NCBI RefSeq assembly: GCF_009727055.1
Contig: NC_052350.1
Location: forward strand, 24,915,933-24,979,932
DNA length: 64,000 nt
DNA from: Benincasa hispida
Taxonomy: Eukaryota; Streptophyta; Magnoliopsida; Cucurbitales; Cucurbitaceae
Direction of reading: 5' to 3'
In this document: one piece after another, positions 23,501-33,911 of the stretch
Numbering within the stretch: the stretch's first letter is position 1
Layout of the letters: each line of letters begins with the position of its first letter
Position numbers and translations under genes: made by a program
Notes under the pieces: generated by a model
What the model saw: only the letters and a program-made list of their open reading frames with translations
Databases searched by the model: none
What the model was told of the DNA's origin: nothing

Positions 23501-25285
23501 AAGGTATCAGAATCTGTTTGTCTTTTAGTCTGCATGTCTAGTTTGATAAAGTTAGTTCATGCATACAACAATTGTCGATCTTTACTTTGTATGACCATCC
23601 ATTTGGATAATAAAGTGTAAAAGTTAATAAAAAAGAGCAGGAAAGTTTTTTATACTACCATTTTTTTTTTGTGGTCAATTTACAACTCATTAATAAATTA
23701 ATTGGTTAAACAGCAGTGTGTTATATGGAGTTGAGACTGGGTGTGAAATATGATGATTTTCATCGGAGCAGTTAGAAAGTTTATGCCTATGGATTTGAAA
23801 CGTAGTTGTATATGCAAACCTGGATACTAATCAGAGGAAAAAGAGACAAGGGAGATGTAAAGTTTGAAATGTGCTTTTGAATGCTGAATACCATTCTTAT
23901 TATCTTCATAGCTAGACCCTGACATTTTGATTGTGACAGCCTCAGGGCATCCCTTGTGGGGAGAACCTGATGAAAGAATGTGAGGAGGAAGCAGGCATCC
24001 CGAGATCAATATCAAAAGAGTAATTTTCTAACAAGAAATTTAATTATAATTTCACACGAATATAACCTCCATGTATTACATGGTTGTGGTGAACCTAGTG
24101 GCTTCACATGATGCTTTTGTTTTAGGGCCATACCAGTTGGTGCCATTTCATACACGGACATCAAAGGTTATGGTTACAAGAGAGATGTTCAATTCTGTTA
24201 CGATTTAAAGCTTCCTGAGGACTTTATACCGGAGAATCAAGGTTAGTAGTCTGATAAATGTTCGTTTACATTACAATTCAATATGAAGCTTACAAGGTAT
24301 TTGACTGGCTCCTAACTACTCACTTTTTGGTCGGACCCTGTGTATATATTCTGCATGCATATTGTTTGTTTATTTTTTCATTACAAATTTTTCTATAGTA
24401 TGAAATCTTATTTCACTAACTTGCTGACTGTACTTTTCATAGATGGGGAGGTTGAAGGATTCATGTTGTTGCCTGTGGCAAATGTTGCAAATGTGATACG
24501 GAGGACACAGTTATTCAAACCTAATTGTTCTCTTGTCATTATGGATTTCCTATTTCGACATGGGTACATTTTACTATCTTCTCTGAATATACCTTTGTTC
24601 CTCGACCATTATTTGATTTAATTAAAGCTCTAATGTAGGTTTTGGTCGTAAATATTCGTTGGTTCAACCAAATTCTCATGAGTACAATTTTTTCTAGACC
24701 ACATAGGATGTATTTGATTGGTGGTCTAACAAGGAGACACGATGGAAAATAGTTGTATTCCATGCCTTCATAATTTTTTAATACGTGGTTGTTCACTTTG
24801 TTTTTAGATGAGCAGATTCTGATTCTGGAAATAATAAAAAAGAAAAAATAAATGTTTTTAAAATATTCACTTTCTATGTCATAGAATTTAAACACAATTC
24901 CAAGATAGTTTTCATAAACAAGCACCAAATAGAAATTAATTACTGAATTCATTGATTCAGTAAATTTGAAGAAAAGAAATTGAATTTAGATAAGATACCA
25001 AATAATTTTTTTTTTTTCAAAAAAAAAAACCGATTATAAAAACACTGTCAAGACAGGTGGATTGGAGTCCATTTTTTCCTCCAGATTCTGATCAGTTTAG
25101 TCCTAAATCTTTTTACCCATGTGTAACCAATTCCAGTATAGGCTAATTACCACTCCTTCAGGGTATCCTTAAGAAGTCTACAGTTATTTGTATTAATTCA
25201 TTTAAAAACTTGCAGGTACATTAAGCCTGAAAGTTCGGGGTACTTGGAGCTACTGCAGAGTTTGAGAAGTGGGACATGCTTCTGA
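14557..25285 (+). CDS. Nudix hydrolase, NUDT20/24 class, plastid type (copy B)
   Basis: Nine exons: 14557-14838, 15021-15085, 15264-15444, 15625-15705, 16798-16923, 23940-24019, 24126-24241, 24443-24563, 25216-25285; 373 residues. Exons 2-9 have exactly the same lengths as in copy A, and all junctions are GT-AG. Same layout: Ser/Thr-rich transit-peptide-like N-terminus, DUF4743 region, Nudix box KECEEEAGI at about 257-265, and a C-terminal region with FLFRHG. The start is the ATG in CCATGGCG; no ATG lies further upstream in frame. Intron 5 is 7,016 bp because a copia element sits in it in sense; without it the intron would be about 1.36 kb (0.84 kb in copy A). The coding sequence is intact, so the gene is probably functional if the intron is spliced. 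Expected role is hydrolysis of damaged thiamin diphosphate in plastids, by family. Confidence 0.9.
17372..17573 (+). repeat. 5' LTR of the copia element
   Basis: Starts TGTTGAAATTATATTTTAGC and ends CCTAACTTTTCA. It is 202 bp, the same length as the 3' LTR, with 7 substitutions and no indels. It contains AATTAAAAATAAAAACTC, a plausible polyadenylation-type region. Confidence 0.92.
17576..19368 (+). pseudogene. gag of the copia element (broken)
   Basis: The first frame (17,576-17,968) starts at an ATG overlapping the primer site and runs through a Pro-rich region. Reading continues in shifted frames through 18,270-18,780. The open part 18,730-19,368 covers the capsid-like region (YFNKLSLLWQEMD, YDFLVGLN) and a CCHC zinc knuckle, CEHCKKPWHTKDQC, which packages RNA in active elements. 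It ends at a TAG (19,366-19,368), after which the same frame continues into protease. Several frameshifts separate the pieces. Confidence 0.85.
17577..17588 (+). other. Primer-binding site (TGGTATCAGAGC)
   Basis: Complementary to the 3' end of initiator methionine tRNA, 3 bases inside the 5' LTR. It overlaps the ATG (17,576-17,578) that opens the first gag frame. Confidence 0.93.
19369..22819 (+). pseudogene. pol of the copia element: PR, IN, RT, RNase H (broken)
   Basis: Order is protease, integrase, reverse transcriptase, RNase H, as in Ty1/copia. Protease: WILDSGATDHLTG near 19,417. Pre-integrase and integrase: LLWHFRLGHPN, CDVCIRAKQ, HSDVWGP and FIDDHTRFTWVF (19,830-20,110), then SDNGREF after a frameshift near 20,195. 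RT: WVFTVKYKSDG, VAKGFTQ, QLDVKNAFL, then after a frameshift in an A-run at about 21,708-21,715 the YVDD catalytic motif at 21,863-21,874. RNase H: TDSDWTGS, SSAEAEYRA and VADVLTKGLP. Stops at 19,687 and 22,181 interrupt it. 20,210-21,020 is the most degraded part. Confidence 0.9.
22816..22826 (+). other. Polypurine tract of the copia element
   Basis: TTGAGGGGGAG immediately precedes the 3' LTR; such tracts prime plus-strand DNA synthesis. Confidence 0.85.
22827..23028 (+). repeat. 3' LTR of the copia element
   Basis: 202 bp, TGTTGAAAT to TTTTCA, aligned without gaps to the 5' LTR. Confidence 0.92.
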
Positions 25286-25667
25286 ATAAAACAATTTGCC
25301 CTATGCATTGATGAGAGGAATCAGGTTAATCTTATAAAACAATGAATTTGGATGGCTTATAAGTTGTTTATTGTTTTCGCAGAACTTTCTTGTTCATTAG
25401 ATATATTTGTGAAGTCAAACAAACTGCCTTTTCTTACTTGGCTGTAGAGAATAAAATAAGTAGACTAAGTTTTGGTACATCTATTGAATGAAAACACCTC
25501 AACAAAATTACACGTAAAAGCCCATTACATGCAAAACAATCTTAATTTCATCAACTCCCCCAGTAATATAAGCACACTACACTTCACACTGACATTATTC
25601 ACTTAATTTCATCAACATTATTCACTTTCTTTTCTAACCCAAGATTTCACTAAAGATCTATTGAGTG
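25286..25667. other. Convergent spacer between Nudix copy B and the DLK2-like gene
   Basis: Only 382 bp separate the two stop codons, so the 3' UTRs of these tail-to-tail genes probably lie close together or overlap. AATAAA overlaps the Nudix stop and GAGAATAAAATAAG recurs about 160 bp later. Nearly the whole spacer has a homologue downstream of copy A (13,295-13,545). Confidence 0.7.
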
Positions 25668-26692
25668 TCAAAAGCCCAAGACTTCACCAAGAACTTGAAG
25701 CAACTCGATGTGTGCAGTTAAGTGAGGGAAGTGTCCATTAGTGTTAATAACTCGCACTGTGCAACTTCCTTTGATTTTCTTCTGCATATAGATGGGAACC
25801 GAGGCAGGGACAACAATGTCGTTTTTTGTTTGCAGGATGATGCATGGAATGTCGACCTTTTCAAGAATATCTCTTTCATCTACGCCGAACACAGTCCTGG
25901 CCAAGGGCACTGCAACCTCAGGCCTCATCTCTTTCAAGCATTTCTGAAACCTGCTCAGTGATTGAGGATCAGCTTTGTCGACAACCAGAGAAGCGAAATT
26001 TGTGGCCCAATTTTCATAGTTGGATTCAATATTTGCTATGATTTGATCGATGTCCGATTTGTTGAAACCACCTTCATAGTCTTCTGTATTCATATACCTT
26101 CAACACAATGGTTAATATGTTGTTAGAAATAGTATATTCCAAATTTCCAGTGCTTCCTTTTTCTGTGTCAAATCACCCATTAACGAATATTTTGTACTCG
26201 GTTCACTTGTGATTTGAAAATTTGTTGAAGATTCAATGAAAATTAATATTAATTAGGGTGGAAGGGATATTATATGATTCCAAACACTCTAATACCATAT
26301 TAAAAGCTTATGTTGATGAGTTATGATATTACTTTTAACAACAATTCAAACTTTCGTGAAATCTTTTAACGCATTTTTCATTAGATGAACTAATTAGTAT
26401 AAGTAATAAATACCAAATTGATTCGCACTCGAATTATAAGGGGATCACAAAAATAATAAAATAAAAATTTTATATTATTTTTATATCTTATATTTTTAAA
26501 TGTACAAAAAATAATAGCCAGAGAATTTGAAATTAACCCTAATGTCAGTTTTTTTTTAGCTTTTAAAACCTACTTTTTTTTTAAGAAATATTGGAAAAGT
26601 TTAATAACATAATATTGAAATTTCTAGGTGAAAATAGTGTTAATAAGCTTAATTTTCAAAAACTAAAAGAAATAATTGTTATTGAACCTGTC

Positions 26693-26735
<43 letters not shown>

Positions 26736-28522
26736 ATTCAATTTGATATTTCCATAAAATTATAAAAGTGACAATGATCAAACACAATTTTTAATTGTTA
26801 TTTAGTTAAAAAAAGTTTTCCTTGAAGCCAAAGGTGAACTTTCGATCTTAAATAAATTTAAATAAGGCATTTATGTATTTTATCTATTTTTATGTTCGAA
26901 TTTGTTTGGCAAAAGTTCTATATAATAAACAACTATACAAATTATTACAAAATTTATTAATAAATGAAAAGAACTCTGCCATATTAAAAATTCAAATCTA
27001 TCACCTTTATATTATAATAAAATAAAGAATTTAAAATGATGAAGCCAAAATGAACGCACATATAAAATATGCATTAAAAATTTCCTCTCTCATACTATAA
27101 TAAACCGAAAAGAAAATTGATGACAAGTCTTTTCATCCCTCCATTATTACGGAAGAAAGAGAAAATGAGAGAGACAATAAAATAAAAAGGCTAATTGATA
27201 TATAATTATTAAAACGAATGCAAATCTTAACCTCCTTTTGAATATATAATATGATATAATAAGAGATGCGATGACAAATATTTATCCCCAGAGGAAAAAC
27301 CACTCCACAAGGACTTTAATATAAGAATATATTTTCCATAGCTATGAGAAGCCATGTTTAATGGGGGTATAAATAAAATAATCAAAACAATACTAAAATA
27401 ATAAACAATCAAATACTCAAAACGAGTGCAGCTCAATTGACATGTAAATGTATGAATAATCAAAGAGTTTTTTTAATTAGAGTCACCCCACATTTATCGT
27501 ACAAAAATAAATAAATAAGCAACCAAATAATCTCATCAATAAACTGTTACATAGCTAGGTTATCCAACAATAATTTCCTTTTTGGTCTAAAAAAAATTCA
27601 TTTTCCTGTGTAACTTTCTTTTTTTGTTTTTTTCAGGGATTTTCTTTTTCTCTAAAAACAAAACAAAAGGATCAAAGTAAGACTAAGAGCTATTGTTGAA
27701 ATTTCATTAAAGACTCAACTAGTTACAAATTTTCTTCAAAAAGGCCTTGAATTTGAATCTTCAACTCAACACATAGTTGACGTAAAAAAGCAAAGGAAAA
27801 AAAAAAAAGAGAGAAAAAAAGTTTAGGCAGTTAAATTCCAGAATTTGGCTTGAAATTAAAAGCATTGACTGGTAAGATCTAAATTTGAAATTAATTAAGG
27901 TTAGAAAAAAAACAAATAAATTCACTAATTCTTTGATACAATAAAATTCATCGTGTGAATAGTCAAAACAAGCATAACTTAACTGACATATGAAAACGTC
28001 ATTGATCACAAAATACATAGTTCAAATCTTCATATCCATGTGCATATATGGGCCACGAACATGCAAGTACGAAAATTATAGGAAATAACGAATCCAAAAT
28101 TGAACTGAAAAAAGAAAGTACCTGGGAGAAGAAGAAAGAAGAATGAGAGATCGAAAAAGGTCAGGTCTTTTAGTGTAAGCAAGGCAGCCAATAAGGCCAG
28201 ACATGGAGTGGCCAAGGAAGATAGTGGAAGTGAGGCCAAGTTCATCAAGCAAAGCTATCAAATCTTCAGCAAAAGCAGAATAAGAAGAGTATTTTTTAGG
28301 ATCAAACAAATTTGGATCCTTAATGGAACCAGAAAAGGTCCAATCAAACACAACAACTCGATACACCTGGCTCAGCTTGGGAACTATTTTGTCCCATAAT
28401 GACTGGTTGGCTCCGAACCCATGAGCCAGAACCATGGCTTCATTTCCCGAACCCATAATCTTGGCGTTCATAGCCCTTGACAACGACCCATTTCCATTTT
28501 CCCCGGCCATAACAACAACCAT
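25668..28522 (-). CDS. DLK2: Alpha/beta hydrolase of the D14/KAI2 family, DLK2-like
   Basis: Two exons on the minus strand: 28122-28522 and 25668-26097, joined by a 2,024-bp GT-AG intron that splits the Arg codon of SSSPR. 276 residues. The fold is shown by HGFGANQSLWDKIVP (oxyanion region), nucleophile Ser106 in GHSMSG, Asp227 in KNDIVVP and His256 in NGHFPH, so the catalytic triad is intact. A single intron at this position is typical of the family. D14 perceives strigolactones and KAI2 perceives karrikin-like butenolides; the wording of this protein (VVVFDWTFSGSIKDP, RYMNTEDYEGGF, MQKKIKG) is closest to Arabidopsis DLK2, whose transcription is induced through KAI2 signalling and whose ligand is uncertain. 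A second in-frame ATG is at codon 5. Cytosol/nucleus is expected; no signal peptide is seen. Confidence 0.88.
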
Positions 28523-28609
28523 TTTTTCACTACTACTACTATTCCTTTTATTATTGATCTCTAAAACCCAACAACAACTAACAAAATGGGTTGTGTGTTT
28601 GTGTCTTTC

Positions 28610-28616
28610 TTTTATA
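28610..28616 (-). promoter_or_regulatory. TATA box of the DLK2-like gene
   Basis: TATAAAA on the minus strand, 88 bases upstream of the chosen ATG at 28,522, followed by an A/C-rich leader. Position and context fit a core promoter. Confidence 0.6.
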
Positions 28617-28696
28617 GGAAAGGGCGGTTGTTGGAAACTTAACAACTTCAACTATACCCCTTTAAATATTTCTTCTTTTTTATGCTATACTTTTTT

Positions 28697-28972
28697 AAGA
28701 AATTTTCACCTATATAAAAATTGTCAAATTATTTACGGAAATAATAAAAAAAAATATTGATAGACACTTCTATTAACATCTATCACATAGTATCAATAAT
28801 AAATTTCTATCAATTTCTATCACGGATAGACACTACACTCATAGATATCGATAGACTTCTATTAGCGTCTATCGCATAATATCAATGATAGACTTCTATC
28901 AACTTCTATAAAATAAGATTAAATTTTGCTATTTCTTATATAATTTTCCATATTTTTCTATTTTTGAAAAGC
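28697..28972. mobile_element. GATAGA/TCTATC foldback MITE, copy 1
   Basis: Outer arms are AAATTTTCAC..AAATTATTTACGGAAATA on the left and a reverse-complement-like CTATTTCTTATATAATTTTCCATA...CTATTTTTGAAAA on the right. Between them GATAGA...TCTATC/TTCTATCA motifs repeat in both orientations. It shares arms and core with copies at 31,975, 38,856 and 40,705. Confidence 0.65.
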
Positions 28973-30679
28973 CCCAAAATTTTTATATATAATTTTTTTT
29001 TTGAATTATACTTATTTTTATGCACTCCACTTGTTACTAAATTAAAACTTATCACAACATAAAAAAAAAAAATGATTTTTCTTTTGTTAGGTAATAGGTG
29101 AGGATACTATATGAGGATATAACAACCTAGGTTACACCTAATCATTGTTCTTAATTAATACTTAGTTTATCATCTTTAGTATATATGGTCCATGTGCTTC
29201 TTTAGTCCACAGTCATTTAATAATCCTTATTTGTGAAAGTTAATAGGAAAGAGTCAGTGAAACAATTAGATTAATAAGCGATCTCGAATGCAATAAGATA
29301 CTAATTACTATTTTAAAAGTGAGTAGTTCGATTTCTACTAATAAATTGCATAACTAAAATGTTTAAGTGATATTAGTCGTATGAAAACCATATTTCTATA
29401 TTAAAATGTCAAAATGAGTATAACTCAATTAATATATAATATTATGTTAGTAATTAAGAGTTTGTGATTCAAATCTTTTGATTAATACATCGAGAAATTT
29501 CTCATTTTATCATCTGGCAGACCGTAGACAAATGCTTAGAACCACAAAAATAATAAAAGTAATTTCAGAAAAAAAGAAAATTGCTTTGGCCGCTGAGTCA
29601 TTTAACATATGTTTGACCACAGCCCATGGAGGAAGTTTTAAGTCATGGTAATATGAGTCGATATTATTTTTTAAAAAGTTAAAGTTAATAATTTTTTTTT
29701 TAAAAAAAAATGTTAAATTAGTAAATAAACATTCCGTATTTTGAACCAATAAAAATACTTATAATTTATATTACATTAATGATATTTTATCGCTTATTTT
29801 GTATGTTCATAAACTTTTATAGGAAATAATGAAAATGTCGACGATTGAAATTTAACTACAATTTTAGTTTGAGAAGTCACTTTATCTAATTAGATTTACT
29901 TATAAATGTAGTCCTTAAACTCCGATTACGAGTATGTCTATTTATGCCTAACATTTAAAATATTAAATAAGTCTCTAAATTTTCGATTTTTTTAGACACA
30001 AAAATTAAAAGTTTTAAAGTTTCATTAGACCCAAAAATCAAATTATTATATCTAATATGTATTATTTTTTACAAAATGACACAAAATTAAAAATCCATAA
30101 ACTTGATAGATAAAATATTAAAAAAAGTTCTAGAATCTATTAGACACTTTTAAAAATTCAAAGATATGAACAAGTTTAAAACTCAAATTGTAACGATTTA
30201 TTAATTATCTAACAGAAAAGGGAAACTTGATTTTTTATTTTTAGATATCTTAATTATTTACATGTTATCATAATCATTTTGAAAGATATGAAATGAATTT
30301 AGTTCAATAATAATGGATAATTAGGAATATTCAATCTTTATTATCTTCCAAGTTTGTTATATACTTAAAATATATATCACTTCGAAAGAGGAGCGTCCCC
30401 TTTCTAATTATATATATTGTACCACAATTACTTTCAATTTCAATCATAAAACCATGCATTAACATCATTATAATTATTCTTGTAATAATAAAGTACAATA
30501 TAGCATTTTTCTTTAGCCACTGCATTTTACTGTTTCTTTTTCCTACAAAATCAATTCGATTATGGTTTATTTCTAAATAAAAATAAGATGTTAGGATAGT
30601 TCTGTCACTTGCATAAATCTAAAAATGGAAAAATAATGGATCAGTTTGTTAATCATTTGGGCCGTTTAATAATTATTTT
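28973..30679. other. Intergenic AT-rich sequence
   Basis: No gene or RNA is recognised. Short frames are low-complexity and unsupported. Confidence 0.5.
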
Positions 30680-31212
30680 GTTTTTAATTTTTGTTTTTTA
30701 AATTAAGTTTATATCATCCACATTTTTTTACAATGATTTGCATCTTTAAGTATACTGGTTGAAGTTTTAACCAAATTTTAAAGACAAAAACAACTTTTTA
30801 AAAGATACTTTTTTTAGTTTTCAAATTTTGGCTTGGTTTTTTAAACTATTGGTGAAAAAGTAGATAATAAAAGAAGAAATTTGAAAGTGAAAGTAGTGTC
30901 TATAGGCTTAATTAAAAAAAAAATGGTTACCAAATAGAGCCTTAGTTTTTTGTTTTTGTTTTTGAAAATTAAACTTATTTCATCTATATTTCTTACAATA
31001 ATTTGCATATTTTTTAAATACAATGGTTGAATTCTTAGATAAATTCCAAAAATAAAAACATCTTTTTGAAAGCTATTTTTTTTTCAGTTCTCAAAATTTG
31101 GTTTGATTTTTTAGACCTTTGTAAAAAAATAATAAATAAAGAAATTTGAATGTGAAAATAGTATCTATGGACTTGATTTTTTTAAAAAAATAAAATGATT
31201 ATCAAATGAAGC
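30680..31212. repeat. Two diverged tandem copies of a ~265-bp repeat
   Basis: 30,680-30,945 and 30,946-31,212 align along their length: AAATTAAGTTTAT / AAATTAAACTTAT, TTTGCAT, TTTTGGCTTGGTTTTT / TTTGGTTTGATTTTT, GAAATTTGAA.GTGAAA.TAGT. A reverse-oriented relative appears in the DLK2 intron at about 26,560-26,700. Probably an old nonautonomous element. Confidence 0.5.
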
Positions 31213-31974
31213 ATAAGATAATCAAATTTTGTAAACATTTCCATTGTTTTTTTTGGATCTTCTTAAAATATATATATATAAAAAAAAGAGATTTAGCTTA
31301 GATATTTATGAACCCTTACTATTATTAAGGATTCATTTAATTAACTACATTCATGTTTATTTATTATTATTATTATTTTGAGAGTTCATAAAAGTTAAGC
31401 CCAAAATACACCGTTGATAATTGTGTGCATTTTTAATATCAAAAAAAGGGACAGAAAATAATCATAATTAAAAAAAAAAAAAAAAAAAAAAAAGGAGGAA
31501 TAAAAATTATGCGTTTCAATTTTGGTTTTAAAAATGTCGGCAGATTTATTCTCAGCCACGAAATATAATTTCATTGCTAGAAATAGAAATATTATTTTTT
31601 AAGTGATCTTATAATTAACACATGTTCATTGAAAATGATATTTTTGTTGGAGAGTTATGAAATATAATGAAAGAAAATGTAATTAAAACAAATGGTAATT
31701 GTTTTGTAGGATTCACAAAATCAAACTTCTTAGGTCCTTTTTTGGGAAAAAAATTTGGGTCAAATTTCTAAAATTCATATACATGTGGCCTTAGTTTTTT
31801 TTTTTTTTTTTTTTTTGCGGGGTTATGATGTGTGCATGTATGTATCTTTATGTTTTTTCTAATAAAAAAATTAATTGACTTTATAAATATGTAATTTTTT
31901 AAAAGAAAACATAAATTTGGAAAATTTAATAAACAACTTTATGTTCGAAAACATTTAAAGTAATGCATTTTTAA
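31213..31974. other. Intergenic AT-rich sequence with homopolymers
   Basis: Includes an A-run at about 31,470-31,493 and a T-run at about 31,794-31,816. No gene is seen. Confidence 0.5.
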
Positions 31975-32200
31975 GATGTTAAAGTTATATAAACAGAAAA
32001 AAAAACATTGATGGACATTGATAAACTTCTATCAATAACTATTACATAATATCAATGATAGACTTCTATCAGTTTATATTATTGATAGATACTGATAGAC
32101 TTCTATCAGTCTCTATCAACCTTTATAAAAAAAATATATATATTAAATTTTACTATTTTGTATAAATAATTTCTTTTATCTTTCTATTTTTGAAAATTCT
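31975..32200. mobile_element. GATAGA/TCTATC foldback MITE, copy 2
   Basis: Core with ATTGATGGACATTGATAAACTTCTATCA and repeated GATAGACTTCTATCAG, then the right arm TTTTACTATTTTGTATAAATAATTTC...CTATTTTTGAAAA. The left arm is poorly preserved, so its left edge is approximate. Confidence 0.55.
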
Positions 32201-33396
32201 AAAAAAAAAATATTATTAATAACATGCCAAATTAGGTCATAATATAAGTTCAAATGTAAATACAGATTTTTTCAAAATTAATTTTTTTTATGTCCAATGA
32301 CCTTTTTATTAGTTTCTGTTTAGTTATTCAATTTAACATAGCTGGTTTGTAAGGTAATTTTTTTTCTCTTTTTGGAAAATAGTTGGTAAGGTAAGTGGTA
32401 GGAGAGATAATACTTGGAGGTTTGAATTCTATTCTTAATTTCTTACATGTTTTCGATAATAAAAATAAAATAAAAGGTCACACGTTAAAGTTTCCATAAA
32501 ATACGTGTTTGATCCTATAATTAAAATAGACATTCGGAAAGTTTTCCAGCTAAGTTGAATAAATTTGAAAATTTAGAAACTAAATCAAATATTTTTTAAA
32601 AAAAAAATCAAAGGCTAAACAAAATAACCTTGAAATTAGTATAAAGACTAAAATATTGTCATATTTAAAAATTTAAATATCAAAATATATGATCAACACC
32701 TAAAAAAGAGAATTACATACCTAGCAAATTGAGGTTTAAAATAATAGCAAATCTAGCACAATATAAAAAGGTTTTGTAAATATGACATTGCTTTAAATCC
32801 AACTCAAACTAAAAAAGAAAAGACTTAATCAACATAGCACAAGCTCACAAGTTTGACCAAGACGTCTAATAATCTATCAATAATAGATCAGTGATTAAAA
32901 TCAATAATGTACTATAAATATAAAATATTTAAATAGGGGAGCAAATTTTGTTAAAACAATCATACATATATACATAAATTGTTCTTAGGGGACAAGCAAA
33001 TATGAGAATTAATTTACGAGAAAAGGATTTATCTTTATTTTAAGAAAAAAGAAAAAAGAAAAGGAAATAGGGATTTAATGAAAAGTAGGGTGTTGTCGTT
33101 TTATATGATTTAAAATAAAAGAAAGAAAGTGAGGGTTGGAGATAAGTCCAATGGCCACCTTTTCTCATTCATTTTCTTCTGTCCCCACCACGTTATCTTC
33201 CCTTTCTCACACGAAACTCTTTCATTTTATTTTCATTTACAATATTTATTCTTTTATTCATTTTTTTTATTCCTTTTCCCCCTCTCTCTTTCTCTTAAAT
33301 CCTATTTTGATACACATATTTTTTTCTTTCGTATTTGTAAATTCAAAATCTTCATTTTTATTTTTAAATTTTAAATTTTTATTTATTTTGATCTAA
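32201..33396. other. Intergenic AT-rich sequence
   Basis: AT-rich and pyrimidine-rich sequence (the latter at 33,150-33,300). Phe/Ser-rich frames here are low-complexity shadows, not genes. Confidence 0.5.
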
Positions 33397-33911
33397 GAGT
33401 GTTCAAATAATCTGACAATCTCAACAATCCAGACTACTCAACCCAAATTCTAAAAGTTGGGTTGGGTTAGTTTTAATTTTTTTTAGTTGAGTTAGGTTCG
33501 AGTTACATTTTTAAAATTGGGGTTGACCTAGCCAATCCAACTAGAATTTCTAATATATATATTATAACTTATAAATATTACTACTTATACATATTTTTAT
33601 GATATTTGTTTGAAGCTTGTAATAAATATCTTGAATTCTAATATTAGTTTTATAAATTTCTAGTTATTAATATGTGTGGTAACAAACTTAAGTATTTTTA
33701 GTTAATAAAAAGATATACTAAAAAAAGAAAAATAAATAAATAATCCAACAATCCAACTCAACTGAACCCGAAATTTAAGAGTTGGGTTGGGTTGGGTGGG
33801 AGGCTCTATTTGGATCATTTTGGTAGCCAACTCAACCAATCCGAAATTTCAGATTCTGGGTTTGTCCAAAATATCCTCCCAGCCCAATTCAATCCAACCT
33901 ATGTATACCTC
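33397..33911 (-). mobile_element. GGGTTGGGTT-rich nonautonomous element, copy 2
   Basis: Reverse-oriented relative of 11,994-12,570. It starts GAGTGTTCAAATAATCTGACAA, the complement of the other copy's end, and finishes CTATGTATACCTC. The internal TAATATATATATTATAACTTATAA and TTTGTTTGAAGCTTGTAATAAAT match the inverse of copy 1. About 515 bp, noncoding. Confidence 0.6.

Noticed and set aside
33129..33396. Two overlapping Phe/Ser-rich frames
   Set aside because: AT/pyrimidine-rich low complexity with no conserved motif.
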